Assembly (NCBI GenBank): GCA_021029095.1
Contig: JAJOHG010000001.1
Location: 1,302,001 to 1,366,000, forward strand
Source of the DNA: Phellopilus nigrolimitatus
Taxonomy: Eukaryota; Basidiomycota; Agaricomycetes; Hymenochaetales; Hymenochaetaceae
Direction of reading: 5' to 3'
Length of the DNA stretch: 64,000 nucleotides
How positions within the stretch are numbered: position 1 is the first letter of the stretch; every line of letters begins with the position of its first letter. The position numbers and the translations under genes were made by a program. This document shows positions 34,026 through 45,138 of this stretch, piece after piece. Below the pieces are notes generated by a model. The model ran no database searches and had not been told where the DNA came from. It worked only from the letters and a program-made list of their open reading frames with translations.

Positions 34026-36693
34026 TCAATATTGTCGGGTTGCAAGAGCGCGAATCTCATAAAGAGACGAACGAACCGACTCGGTATCCGAGGAGAGGAA
34101 ATCGCTGCGACCTAACGTCCAGCCTTTCATCTCTGCACGGTTCCGATTTTCGGCCGCTCGACACAGGTCGATAAAATTGTCTTCTACGTCAAATATAATC
34201 GACGCGCGAGACCCACGATCGCTATCCGACTGCGATTGAGATCGTGTTCTTGAATGAATGCTTTGCACAGGACTGGGCGTCTTTCGGGACGCGTCAGACT
34301 GTGCGTCGGAGGATATGTTTGCGCGGAGGACTTGGTGGCTAGCGCGAATGGTGCCGCCCTTCTTCTCCCAGTCGCCGTCCTCCTCGTCGTCCGCAAGATC
34401 CGCAAACACATCTGGTTCATCATCTTCTGGCGACAATGTCGATTGCCAGCACATACGCACTGGATCGAAGACCATGTTTCCCACAACACGAGTGGCAGGG
34501 CCAAAATTTCCCGGGGGAGAACCAATGGAAGTTCCAGTCAGGTGTGTGATAAGCGCAGGACGGGCAGAAGTTCCCATGGAATCGAAATCACGTAGTGCTT
34601 GGTCATTCCCTTCCCATCGAAGGGTCTGTGGATTCCATCGCATGTCACCAACAACTAAACTTTGAAGTAAGACGTTGGAAACGAGAGCACACGAATGCGG
34701 ACACTGACCTTTCGGAGCACCTACACCGCCCAAGTTCCGGATGAGCGTAGGTTTCCGTCGAGTTGGTCCGGATGATGAAGGTTTCCTCTTCTGAGGGTTT
34801 TCATTCCTAGACAATCCCTCATGCCGACTTTGTTTGTGCTTCAATGGATTGGGCACAGTGATAGGTTGCATCGCAACATCTGCTTAAGGTCAGTACATAC
34901 AACCATAGAGTTGAGAACAAGATAGACTTACCTGGAGCATCTCTTTTTCTTCGGATAGTACCTTTCCCAGACTCTTTGTCAGCCTTCGGATAACTTCCGC
35001 CAGGAATTCGATTCTGATTTCCTTTTGTTGATACCCTAAATTGAGCTTCTTTGTCTCCGTCGGTAGGTAGATCTTCGAAGTTGTCCAACTCTGTTCCGTC
35101 TCCGAAAATGCGACGCTTCGTTCGTCGGACGGACTTGATCGGCGCTCCTAATGACGAGCTACCTCTTGATGGAGGCCTGATAGGATTAGACGGACCGGCG
35201 GTATTTGTCTGGACTGGTGGAGGTGGCGGAGGTGGAAGAGGTGGGGTTGGAGGAGGGAATATGCCCGAGATGGATGGGCGCGATCTGAGGCGCGACATAG
35301 ATGTAGGCATCGTGAGTCGCAGTGCAGCAGGATTCGAAGAAGGTGTCGACGGTCTCGATGGAGGTACTTCCGCATGCATCCTACCTGTAGAATTCGTGTG
35401 CGTACGAGCACGCGAAGATGCAGTTGCGGCGGAGTACCCACGTCCTTGCGAAGCATTTGCCTCGGAGACAGTCGGCGATGCCTGTGCATTACTTGTTTCC
35501 AGTAGCGAAGAAAGTGAGGCCTTCCGGTTCAACTTCCGTGAGCTGGGTGGAGAAGGCGATTTTAAAACGCCGTGAGACTTCTGGTTACGGATAACACCCT
35601 GTTTGGGGGCGAGGAATGACGATGGTGCTTGAAAAGCCTGCCCACTGGGTAACGCTTGGAAAGTCTGAGTACGCCTCTGCAGCGGTCTAAGCGGCGGTGA
35701 CACTGAACTTCGTGAGCTAGATTGACTCGACGAACCCGCGTGGCTGATCGGCGTCTTAGGACGATCACCTTTCAAACGCGACGGTGGACGCAAAGCTGCC
35801 GACATACGAGCCGGCATACTATTACTCCTGATATAAAGAGTCCCACTTCGTTTCGTCTGCTGCGTCTGAGCAAATTTGCTAGGACTAAGATCATCGTCAC
35901 CATTGATGACTAAGCCAATCTCGAAATCGTCTTCAGGGTCCGGAGAGGCGACATGCACCCGTTCCTCCTCCTTACGGGTTTTCTTCTTCAAATCGAGGAT
36001 TTTAGTCAGGTGCTTACGCCCCTGGTCAGTTTCGAAGAGCCCTGTGGGGATGACGAGACCGTCCAGGTCGTTATCCTCATCGTCACAATCATCGTCCGTT
36101 CCCGGAAGAGAAGCGGAGGTAGAGTTGCTGGATGGCGAAGCTCCGACATTGAATCCAAGAGTAGAGTAAGCGTCAGACGAGGAAGCAGACGAGGATGTGT
36201 GATCACGGTCACCCCACTCCAGGGAGGCCTTTGACAGCCTGTGATGAAGAGACAAAGGCCGAAGCGACAACTGAGTGAGATCCGAAGGCAGAGCGAAGTC
36301 AGCCTCCATATCATCGTCTGCAGAAGCCTTATTCTCCGGCACCGTGTGAAGCGCCGAGGGCAGCGCAGATATCTTTATGGTCGAAATGCCCTCGTCGTCC
36401 TCCTCTCCGTCCGGATCCGGAGACATGGACGCGGAAGAAGTACTCAGCGCAGGGCGAATGGTGACCATTGTGCCTTTGGGAATAGAGCCGCGCCGCTGAG
36501 CCATACCCTGGACAACGGATGTCATCTTGGCCCCCCCTGTCTTTCCAACATCCATCTCCATGTCCCAATCCTCATCATCTTCCTTATCCGACTCTGCTTC
36601 TGGTGGCGGCGAGATAACATCGCCCTCGGGAAGGTCGAAGTCGGCGTCGGCCCATTCTTCGCGAGCGTGGGTGGGGGCGGGGATAGTGATCAT
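34026..36693 (-). CDS. BYR4: BYR4/BFA1, septation/mitotic-exit two-component GAP subunit
   Basis: With Cdc16/Bub2 this protein forms the GAP that holds the Spg1/Tem1 GTPase inactive until the spindle is positioned. The start MITIPAPTHAREEWADADFD (36693) opens with the acidic DFDLPEG motif typical of the family. The middle has DDEDWDMEMDVG, DLDGLVIPTGLF and long Ser/Pro-rich disordered stretches with a PPPPPPP tract. After two introns come the diagnostic C-terminal blocks GDMRWNPQTLRWEGND, RPALITHLTGTSIGSP and VVGNMVFDPVRMCWQS, then DEPDVFADLADDEED. The last helix is EIRALATRQY. Upstream in-frame codons (to 36936) look like untranslated or hydrophobic noise, so I start at the DFDLP block. The length of about 850 residues is within the family range. 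Confidence 0.88.
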
Positions 36694-37101
36694 CGCCGAT
36701 GTCGACGTCGATGACAGTGGTGCTGTCAATGACGCTGGGCGTCCGTTGAGACTTTGTATACGAGAAATAGGGGCTGAACGATGATAGGAGACCGAGAAGG
36801 AATCGGAGATGGAATCGGAGGAGGGGATTAGAGAAAAAGTTAGAAAAGCAGAGAACACATGGAGGTAGCAGCGTCGAGCTGGTACGAGGAATAATGAGAG
36901 ACTGAGGAAGGGCTTTGCTTGTAGTTTCAAGCTCAATAACGATGTGGGACCGCAGCCTCGCGACGAGCGTGCTGTGAAGCGATGATGATGATGATGATCG
37001 TGGAGTTTGTTTGCACACTTGAGCTCAGTGACAATACAGTAGTACGGTCGTCACGTCCACTAAAACAAACACATATAAATACACGCGTTTTATCTTTAGT
37101 A
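36694..37101. other. Intergenic region between BYR4 promoter and NRDE2 3' end
   Basis: 408 bp with the BYR4 5' UTR and the NRDE2 3' end. It includes a short GAT trinucleotide run near 36980. No further gene seen. Confidence 0.5.
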
Positions 37102-40100
37102 TTAGTAAGGCATCAATCGCCTCAGTTCTCGGCTGTTGTATTCCAGCTCGTCCTCCTTCTCACTTCCACTTTCATCAGACTGACCCTCTTCATCAAATTC
37201 ATCGTGAGCCTCCAGTAGTTCTCCCAGAGACATCCGAAGTCGAATTCTCCTCTCCGCCATCGAATCCGATAGACTAATGAGCTCCCGGTTGTTGAACGCC
37301 GGCCTCAGGTCATTGTCGAATGCGAGTAGATATAGCTCTGTAATTCACGTGTAAATTAGATGCAACGCAAATGAATTGTTAACAAGGCCTTTACCTTTCA
37401 CAAAAGGGCACTCTCCGAGCGCGCGAAATAAGACGGATTTCGCCCCTTTCAGATTTCCTGCTGCAATTTCAAACTTAACGAAAACCTTCCACAAGATCGC
37501 AGAGCCTTTCGTCCTGTAAAACTTAATTAGAAGGAGTCGACGTTCAATGGAAAATAGGAGTACGCACCTGTCACAAATAACAGCAGCTTCCAGTCCTGCT
37601 CGCACTCGCTCAATTTCACCAAGCCAGCGTCCTTCCTCCCAAGTCGCAATCCATATTTCATTAAGCCGCCTTGCGAGACTCTTCTCCTGTAATGATACAG
37701 TCGCATTCTCACTCAGAAGAGCTCTCACCCTTCCCCACACACCCTCCCCCTTCTCGCACTCCAGGAACAGACCAAGAACGATAGAATTGCTCGGATAGAC
37801 TTCAAGGGCTTTGTGCACGAGCCCTCGAAGAACAGCAGGAGGGGCGCGGTTACGGAGCGTTACCGTATGGTGATAAACCATCAGCAGCGATGCCACAGTG
37901 AGCGATTCATGCGAGAACTTTCCCTCTGCCTCATTGACCTGGAGCCTCTGCATGACTGCAACCGCCGAATCAAGTGTTCCAGTCAGCAGCTCTAGAAGAA
38001 TTCGCAGCTTTATCCATCTAAGGCGGAACCTCCACTCAGGTGTGCTCCCCTCTCGACAGACCTCCTCGAGCCGGCCTTTCGCACGGAGGATGTGGACGCT
38101 CGTCTGTTCACTAGGCTGCCCTGCCGCGCGAAGAACAACCTCGAGAGCTGCATCGCTCCGCGAAAGAAGCCATTCTAATTCTGCAGAGCCCCACCAGAGA
38201 CAGACTACACTCGGGTCATCACTTTGTGCCAGAGATGAAAGTCCAACTCGATACACCTTCCGCGCCTTGTCGTTTTTGTGATTCATACGTTCCAGGCAAG
38301 CGTGCACAGCTAGGAGTTCTGGCGAAGAGCTGTTTGCCGCTAGCAAGCTTTGAGAGCGTTTCAAAACCCTGTAAAATAAGAGCAATTTGAAGTCAATTAC
38401 GCGACCTGCGAGGAAATATCTTGAAATTTACCTTTGCGTTTCAGACTTGGACGCCTCAAACGCAAGTCCGAGTATTTCCCAATGTAACCCACCGTTCTTT
38501 TGGTGAAGTTGTTCTAGGATGAGGCTAAAATAACCAGCATTTGTCATTCATAATGCTTTATCCAGTAAATAAATGAACACTGACTTGATGGCATTAGGAT
38601 CACCCAGATTGGACTCAGACACGTATCCCCGTCTCCACATTCCGTACTCGCCATCGACAGTCAATCCCTCAAGTGGTTCAATGGTTCCCAGTGTCCATGC
38701 TCTGACTGTGTCAAAACTGGTCTTGTAAACCTTCTCCCTTCCAACGGTCACCCCAGTGAAGGAGTCAGCTGTGATCGCGCGACGCGCATTCGGTGTTGGA
38801 AGCAGCCTTCGCAGGAATTCGGGTTGCATCAAGCTCGTGTCCGCCCAACGATCGTCTGATAGACTCTCCGATGATGAAAGCGCAGAGGAGAGGCCAGGAA
38901 TGTGAAGGCCCATAAATGAGAGCCATATGAGGCGGAACATGTTAAGACCCTTCGTTGTTCCCAAATTGATTAAGAAAGGACGGATGTCCGAGAATAAAAT
39001 CGTCGAATAAGGGTCATCTTCATTCATGTTTGAGGTGCGAGTCGGTATGAATAGACACCTGTCGGATTCCGTTTCGCGGAAATGCCAAATCTCGTATGGA
39101 TTCCCGCTGTTGTACTCGCCAATTCTCTGGGCCTCTTCAAGCGAATCCTCTTCTGTAGTCTCTTTTGTCGCTTTCCAAGCCCTTCCAACCCTTTGCAGAT
39201 GTCTCACCAACCCGAGGTATCTCTGATTCCCAGAACTCCTCTAATAAATCAACCCGTTTTTCAAACGCAAATGTTTTGACATCATCCGGTGTGTTGAACG
39301 ACCTTGGGAAGACAGGTTTTAACGGGTTGACATTTTATTAACGGAGCAAAACGGACGTACAGTTCGGCCTGAGCCTGAAATATAGCGAACCCTCGTTCAA
39401 CGTAGCCTTTCCAAATTTTATGAAGTCAAGACGTAAAGAGGAAAGAAAAGGGGAAACGGTGTACTTACCAGCTTGTTTGAGGAAGATAGCGGTGCGCCAG
39501 AAGACACGCAGCCTTGCAATATCAGCATTGTCTCCAGACATTCCTTTAGCAACCATCTTGTAGGCTCGAATCGCATCCTCGAGTACGTTGGAGAAATTTG
39601 CAGGAGTTCTCATTCGCCAATCGAGCCATTCGATACACACGTCCGCGGAGTCGATAACGCGCAGTGCCTCCTCCCACTCTGCTCTTAATTTGCTCTCATG
39701 CCATATATTTTCCCCGGCTCTCACATACTTCAAGCGAAGAAATGCTGATCGGAAATTATTTGGATGTGCAGAAAGAGCACGAGATATAATCGACACAGAG
39801 ATCTCGGACTGACCTTGTCTGCATTTTTGCTTGCAGCTGGAACGCCATTGAGAGAGAGTTCTAGAAGATGTAGCCAATCTGGTATCGATTCTGGATCCAC
39901 CTTGAGCTTCTGCTCTAGGTTTCGAAGTGAATCTTCGCGAGCAGTCATAGGAGACGTATCAGACTCATAATCAGAGGCCTCGCTTCCGCTTTCCGATGAA
40001 GACTCGGAGTCTGAGTCTTCTTCATTTTCGCGGGTGATCGAACGGTACGCTTGGTCTTTCTCCTTGCCCTTGCGTGAAGGCACCTTGACGAATCCATCCA

Positions 40101-40773
40101 CCTCTTCATATTTGAGAAGTGTTTTCGTTGATGCTGAGAGTTGACGTGTTTGGCCGGATGCTAGTAGGGCGCGAGTACGAGAGTCTGTCAGTTGAGGTGT
40201 CTGAGCTAGATATTAGTTCTGTGCTTCATTGTTCATTGCCTGTGCTCACTCTCTTGTGCCATTCTGGCTCTCCTACTTCAACACCTTTGCCTCCGCGATA
40301 AAGGATAGACAGCCTTAAACCAAGACCAAGCACCCTTTTCCCGCCTGACTTTGATTCAATCAACGAGTAAACCTAAATGTGAGATGAAACTCACGAGCGA
40401 CGTGCCAATATTTAGGTATGTCCCCGGCATGCAAGCCACCATAGGTCACGTTCAGCGGGTCGCCTTTATGGTCTTGGTAGAACAGCCGAGAGCGGTTCTC
40501 TGGCGTTGGAGAGTGTAATGTCACTCGCTCACTCGAGGGACGTGCATCGTCTAGTAAGCGAGTACGTCTGGACTTGTCATCGTCATGCTTGTGCCCTTTC
40601 CCTTTTCTGCGTTTGCTCTCCCTATCCTTTTCGTCCCTCCTTTTGTCCCTGTGCTTAGAATGTTTCGGTAACTCGAGTTCGGCAGTCTTCTGAGAGCGCG
40701 AGCTTGGGCCAGGATCTAGGACCGGGAAAGAGCCAAAGGCAGGAGGAAATGAAGAAAAGGACGGCGCGGTCAT
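37102..40773 (-). CDS. NRDE2: NRDE2-family nuclear RNA surveillance/RNAi protein
   Basis: NRDE-2 proteins act in nuclear RNA quality control and silencing with MTR4. The start MTAPSFSSFPPAFGSFPV (40773) is followed by a basic K/R/D/E region (KHRDKRRDEKDRESKRR) and RLFYQDHKGDPLNVTYGG, with WHVAR. After introns come an acidic Ser/Glu stretch and the HAT-like repeats: REDSLRNLEQKLKVDP, WLHLLELSLNG, ISRALSAHPNNFRSAFLRL and WEEALRVIDSADVCIEWLDW. Then come FSNVLEDAIRAYKMVAKGM and WRTAIFLKQAGYVERGFAIF. PYSTILFSDIRPFLINLGT and later helices follow to the C-terminal RRLMPY. About ten introns are present. One frame change between SAKGWK and AWKATKET fits a surplus base in the CCC at 39180-39182. Confidence 0.88.
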
Positions 40774-40994
40774 TTCATGATTATAAACAGAGCAGCAACT
40801 GGCGGATTCGGCATATGGAGCTTCATGACGCGAGCGCGTCACCGTGAGACATTCTACCTTTTCCGGTGCGTCGATCTCATGGCAGCGCCGAAGGACTTTC
40901 TTTTCAGGAGCCCAATTACCAGCCAAGGTCCCCCTACTCCATTCAAACTCAATAAAACCACAGCAGTCAAGGCCATCTCGCTTTTACAACCGTT
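40774..40994. promoter_or_regulatory. Divergent promoter between NRDE2 and NIP7
   Basis: 221 bp separate the two start codons, and both genes encode RNA-related nuclear proteins. No specific operator can be named from sequence alone. Confidence 0.4.
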
Positions 40995-41821
40995 ATGAGG
41001 CCCCTCACCGAGGACGAGAGCAAGATCGTCTTCACCAAGCTCGCAAACTATATCGTATGTCCTTCACTTTTTCGTCCCATCCCCTGGCTAGTCTCATAAG
41101 CTTGTATCTTCAGGGCAAGAACCTCGTCCACCTCATAGACAGGCCAGATGAGCCCTACTGTTTCCGCCTCCACAGGGACCGCGTTTTCTATGTCTCCGAG
41201 TCTTCCATGAAGCTTGGTATATCCGTTGCGCGCCCCAACCTCGTCAGCCTGGGGACCTGCTTCGGCAAGTTCAGCAAAAGTGGAAAATTCAAGCTGCACA
41301 TCACCTGCTTGGACTACCTTGCGCAGTATGCCAAGTATAAGGTGCGCTTTGCAGTGTGAGGACTATCGTGAAGGCCATCTGTTTATGCATGTTCAGGTGT
41401 GGATCAAGCCCAACGGCGAAATGCCTTTCTTGTACGGAAATCACGTCGTGAAGGCGCATTTGGGTCGTATAACGGAGGACACGCCTGAACACCAGGGCGT
41501 AGTGGTCTTCAGCATGAATGACATCCCTCTTGTATGTCTGCTTTACTTTTGTGTTTTCATGACTAACAGTGGGACAGGGCTTTGGCGTTACAGCACGTTC
41601 GACAGTAGACACTCGAAAGCTAGATCCGACAGCAATTCTTGTCTTCCATCAGGCGTAAGTCTCTTCTCTTGCGACTTTCTTTGTTGTCTGCGATTGATAG
41701 CTCTAATCTAATTCTTCTAGTGATGTCGGTGAATACCTCCGGGACGAGGTAAGCGAATGGCACACAATTACCCATGCTGTTGTAACTGACTATAAACTCC
41801 TTCAAGGACACTCTTTTTTGA
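40995..41821 (+). CDS. NIP7: NIP7, 60S ribosome biogenesis factor
   Basis: A near-complete match to the family: [20 protein letters not shown], then after an intron [19 protein letters not shown] and [34 protein letters not shown] and [16 protein letters not shown] follow. The C-terminal PUA domain has [40 protein letters not shown] and [19 protein letters not shown]. The last exon adds TLF and the stop. Nip7 binds pre-rRNA and is needed for 27S processing and 60S assembly in the nucleolus. Five introns, all with canonical ends. The normal length is about 180 residues, as seen. Confidence 0.95.
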
Positions 41822-41977
41822 GACGTCTGCAGACCTCTTGATGTACTAGTCACGGCTTCGATGTCATTCTGTACGTTTGTACGGTTTCTTTGTTTGACCT
41901 TGTCGACGGTTCAGGCAGCTAGGGGAGCCGTGTGTATAATATCTATGGCCAAAAGTATTGTATTGCAGCAAAGTAGT

Positions 41978-42345
41978 CTAAGGGTTATAATCCACTGTAA
42001 TATCCGCTCCTGGACCCATAACTTGCACTGGCTTGCCTGAACCACTGACATCTTGACACCAATGAAGGCCTTTGCAGCAATAATATCTGCTCGGGCCTGT
42101 AAGGATGCGGTGACTCGCCCGGAGCGCCCAGAGAAACGAAAGTCCATGTAGCAGAAAGATCCAGTATCGGGCCTGTAAGAGTGCGCTAGCTTGCCCGACC
42201 CAGAAACACCGATGAATGTCTTCACGCCAAAGATACCGTCCTCCCGCGATAAGAAAACATACGTGCGAATATGCGACTGCGCACGACGAGCTCTCCTCCG
42301 AGGAGGAAGGAGGAAGTCCTGCACAATAACGAGCAAACACAACTT
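41978..42345 (-). pseudogene. Broken ORF with three related beta-type repeats, possible relic
   Basis: On the minus strand three similar units follow each other: KTFIGVSGSGKLAHSYRPD, then FSGRSGRVTASLQARADI, then a third, DVSGSGKPVQVMGPGADIT, which lies in a different frame and ends YNP-stop. The same bases recur at DNA level (TTACAGGCCCGA twice). A single missing base near 42053 would join units two and three. Upstream there is no convincing start, and the frames mix. I do not recognise the family; small beta-rich fungal lectin-like or surface proteins have this rhythm, which is only a guess. It may be a decayed gene, or a real gene obscured by indels and introns. Confidence 0.35.
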
Positions 42346-42899
42346 CGCGAATCAGAGAACTGTGCTTCGGACAAATGTAATTCAGACCGCTTCAATGGCA
42401 ATATCTGCTGATCCTTGACCAACAAGGGCTCGTAGCTAACAAATGTGTGCTGCGAGACATTCAGTGCGAGGATCACTTCATCGTTTCTGTCTAGGTAAGC
42501 CTCGTGTCGAGGTATGAAGCTATTCGAGGTGGTCTAGAAGAGAAAAAAGACAGACGCATGATATGCGGCATTGTAATGGACAGAGAAACACATACTAAAA
42601 AAAATGGTAGACCCAAGATCTGGCGCAGAACGCTTCAAAACTCGGCAATCTAGGATCAGTCACAATTCAACCAGCTTCGAGCCTCCCAAGTTCTCGCAAC
42701 TTTGGGGTATATTGCAGCTGCTTTAGCCTGGAAGGGCTGGTAAAAAAAATCGCGAAGCGTTGGGGGCATGCTGCACGATGTCGAGCATGTATGATCAGGT
42801 GCATGGTCCATGCCAAATCTTGATTTCTAGGAACATGGACGCGGTTGACGCCGACGGGACGAATCTGAAGGGGTTAACGAGGTTAAGCCCCACACTCCC

Positions 42900-43410
42900 T
42901 CTTGCATCACCACGACTAGCGATAGATCTTAACTGTCCAGCGCCGAGCCTAATCCCGTCTTCAGCAAGGCGATTGTCTCAGTATAAAAAGGTGAAGCTTG
43001 ACTTACCTCTATGTGTACCGCTCAAGGGAGTCTGCTCTCCAGAGCTATATTGTTCTTTGACTTTTCTTCTTGCCATCTCTGCACTAGCGGTCGACTCGAT
43101 GCTTTTTTCGCAGCACTGTTGTTCAAGATACGTGGCCTGAAGTATGCTCGCCCGCTCTTCGTTGGAGAACGAGTCAGCTCAAGTCTACCGGGTTTCTCTC
43201 TCACCATACCAGGAGCTTTCGGATAGGTACCTGGCGCTGTAGCCCAGATACTTCTGTCTTGACGAGCTTACCATGGGAGTGGAAGACACGGTAGTCAGCT
43301 CGACAGTCTGCAACGCAAGAGCTGGATCCCGAGTCAGCATCTACCAATCTATCGGTTTTTGAGTCAGTCATACTCACCATCATAACCTCCCTATTGTGTT
43401 CCTTCCGCAT
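42900..43410 (-). CDS. Candidate small intron-rich gene, unknown
   Basis: From an ATG at 43410 (MRKEHNREVMM), exons bounded by good splice sites can be joined: TVELTTVSSTPM, VPIRKLL, then the longer exon ATYLEQQCCEKSIESTASAE through ARRKVKEQYSSGEQTPLSGT, which ends at an ideal GTAAGT donor. The final exon is uncertain. The predicted protein is under 100 residues, helical and charged. No family is recognised, and the surrounding sequence is accessory-looking, so this could be chance. Confidence 0.3.
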
Positions 43411-44488
43411 CGTACTAATCGGCGATTCTTAGATTGTATTCTCTCCATTTTTCCATTTGATAAGATTGTCATGTTTCAGTACAAAGTTGTGCGGAGTACT
43501 CAGCTAAGTGCCACCGGTCCATATAGCGCATTGTGCTTTGGAGGCTTCACGCGGTGAGAGCGAACATCGATATGGTATACATCGAGTACATGAATCACAG
43601 GTGAATAACTTGAACGTCGCACGGCCTTTCGGTATACTGAACTCGTTTGTTCTTTAGCGCAAAGAATCCCGGTCGACAAGACGGTGGACAAACGCACAGC
43701 TTTACCTGCCCTTCCTCCCCTATGAAAGCCGAAAATAGACCTTCGCCCCAGGGCATTCGAGCCAGTCTTTTCACGGGCGTAAAGACAAAGACCCGCCGAC
43801 ACTTCCTATCACACAGCGCGTATGAATACAGCAGATTGGACGTGCCCACAACCGGCTAGCTTATAGCAGGCGGTGATATAGAGCCCAAGACCTATGTATA
43901 CCGGAGGATGAAAGATTTAATTATGTGCGTCCACGTTCCATTTGTCCGTGTTCTTCCCGGACTTTATACTCAATGGCCACAGACGAGTGATTGATGACGT
44001 GCAGGGGCGGTTTATGTGGCGTAGAAGCGAGGAGCTGAAGGGCACACGGAGACAAGCTTTTGAAGAGAGGAAAGGCATATAAATCTATGGTTTCAGAACG
44101 GTGATGACCTTCGGGTTGAACTTCGACCGGCGAGAGTGAAGTTGGAGTGAAGTCGGAGTGTACGTAACTCACAGGCGGCTTGCTCCGCGAAGGCAGGTTT
44201 GGGAACTCGCCGAGGTTGCATCCTTATTCATTTCTTTCATGTCGGACTATGCTCCTGTACGTCTATAATTCGTATAATCATTTTGTACAAATTTATACCA
44301 GCACGGATACTCCATGTCTTTACTCGTTCTGTGAACTCTAATAACAGTGGATTAAATCGCAGAGAAATCACACTGTAGAGGGTATGTATGTTTAAAGAAA
44401 ACGCATTTATGACGTATCGTTCTCTCTTCTTCTGTACGATTTGGCGCATCATATTTTATCCTGATGTTAGAATTTGAAATGCGAGATA
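43411..44488. other. Gene-poor stretch
   Basis: About 1.1 kb with only short ORFs on both strands (for example a minus ORF starting near 43849). None has a recognisable motif, and none joins into a longer protein that I can support. Confidence 0.5.
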
Positions 44489-44798
44489 CAGATGGGTCAG
44501 AAAAGTCTTCGCCCCCCCCCCCCCCCCCCCCCCCCTCCTTAAAAAGGAAGGCGGTTCCCGCTGCGTAGCACACGATGGCCGCGTCGTCTAGTTGTCACCA
44601 ACCATTGTCTATGGTATGCTGCCAGCTCAACACAACCGAAAAATAATTAACAAGTATGTATTGGATGCTTTTATTATGCATCTAAAGCAAAGATTATGCA
44701 CAGTAAAACACAATTTGACACTGTTTTTGTGTGAATAGGGCAGACGGGAACTGACTTCCTTATTTAGGGGGGGGGCGAAGACTTTTCTGACCCACCTG
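44489..44798. mobile_element. MITE of Tc1/mariner type with TA target duplication
   Basis: A 310-bp non-coding element bounded by TA dinucleotides (44487-44488 and 44799-44800). The ends are inverted repeats: left starts CAGATGGGTCAGAAAAGTCT and right, on the opposite strand, CAGGTGGGTCAGAAAAGTCT, one mismatch. Each then reads TTCGCC and a C-run. Inside that, CTCCTTAAAAAGGAAG pairs with CTAAATAAGGAAG, followed by GTTCCCG and CACAC on both sides, so the inverted repeat extends about 70 bp with small gaps. The C-run is 24 nt on the left (44512-44535) and 9 nt on the right (44767-44775, as G). The interior has no ORF. TA duplication and CAG ends are typical of Tc1/mariner-derived MITEs, mobilised by a transposase encoded elsewhere. 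Confidence 0.85.
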
Positions 44799-44800
44799 TA

Positions 44801-45138
44801 TTTCATATCTCGTGGCTGTACAGCTGAGTCTCGATCGACACGAAACTCAATCTCCATGTCTGTGCCCGAGTCTCGTATCATCTACTACATACATCGATTT
44901 TTGGCCTCCAGTCTGACCTGCTCGCGGATGCTTTCTCTTTCCAAATCAGCACTCTATATAGAAAGGAATTATGGTTGAACAGAACTGAGCATGGCTCATC
45001 GTTGCTCCTTATCAGCGTTATCGGAAGCTCCTTGACAGCCCGAGCGTCTACTTAGGATGACTTATCCTGTCAATTGCAACTTGCGCTCGCATCTTCCTTC
45101 TTTTGACGCAACTCCTCTCGAGACCTGAAGCTGTCGAA
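44801..45138. other. Promoter region of the MFS transporter
   Basis: 338 bp between the MITE and the transporter ATG. The element therefore sits in the upstream region of this gene. No binding site can be named with confidence. Confidence 0.45.

Noticed and set aside
35051..36784. Long plus-strand ORFs opposite BYR4
   Set aside because: They mirror the Ser/Pro/acidic composition of BYR4 on the other strand and have no motif of their own; they are antisense shadows.
43500..43859. Overlapping 80-100-codon ORFs on the minus strand
   Set aside because: Two frames are equally open and neither matches a family or joins to other exons.
44512..44535. Poly-C tract considered as an assembly artefact alone
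   Set aside because: The same position in the opposite terminal repeat has a 9-nt tract, so a C-run belongs to the element; only its exact length is doubtful.
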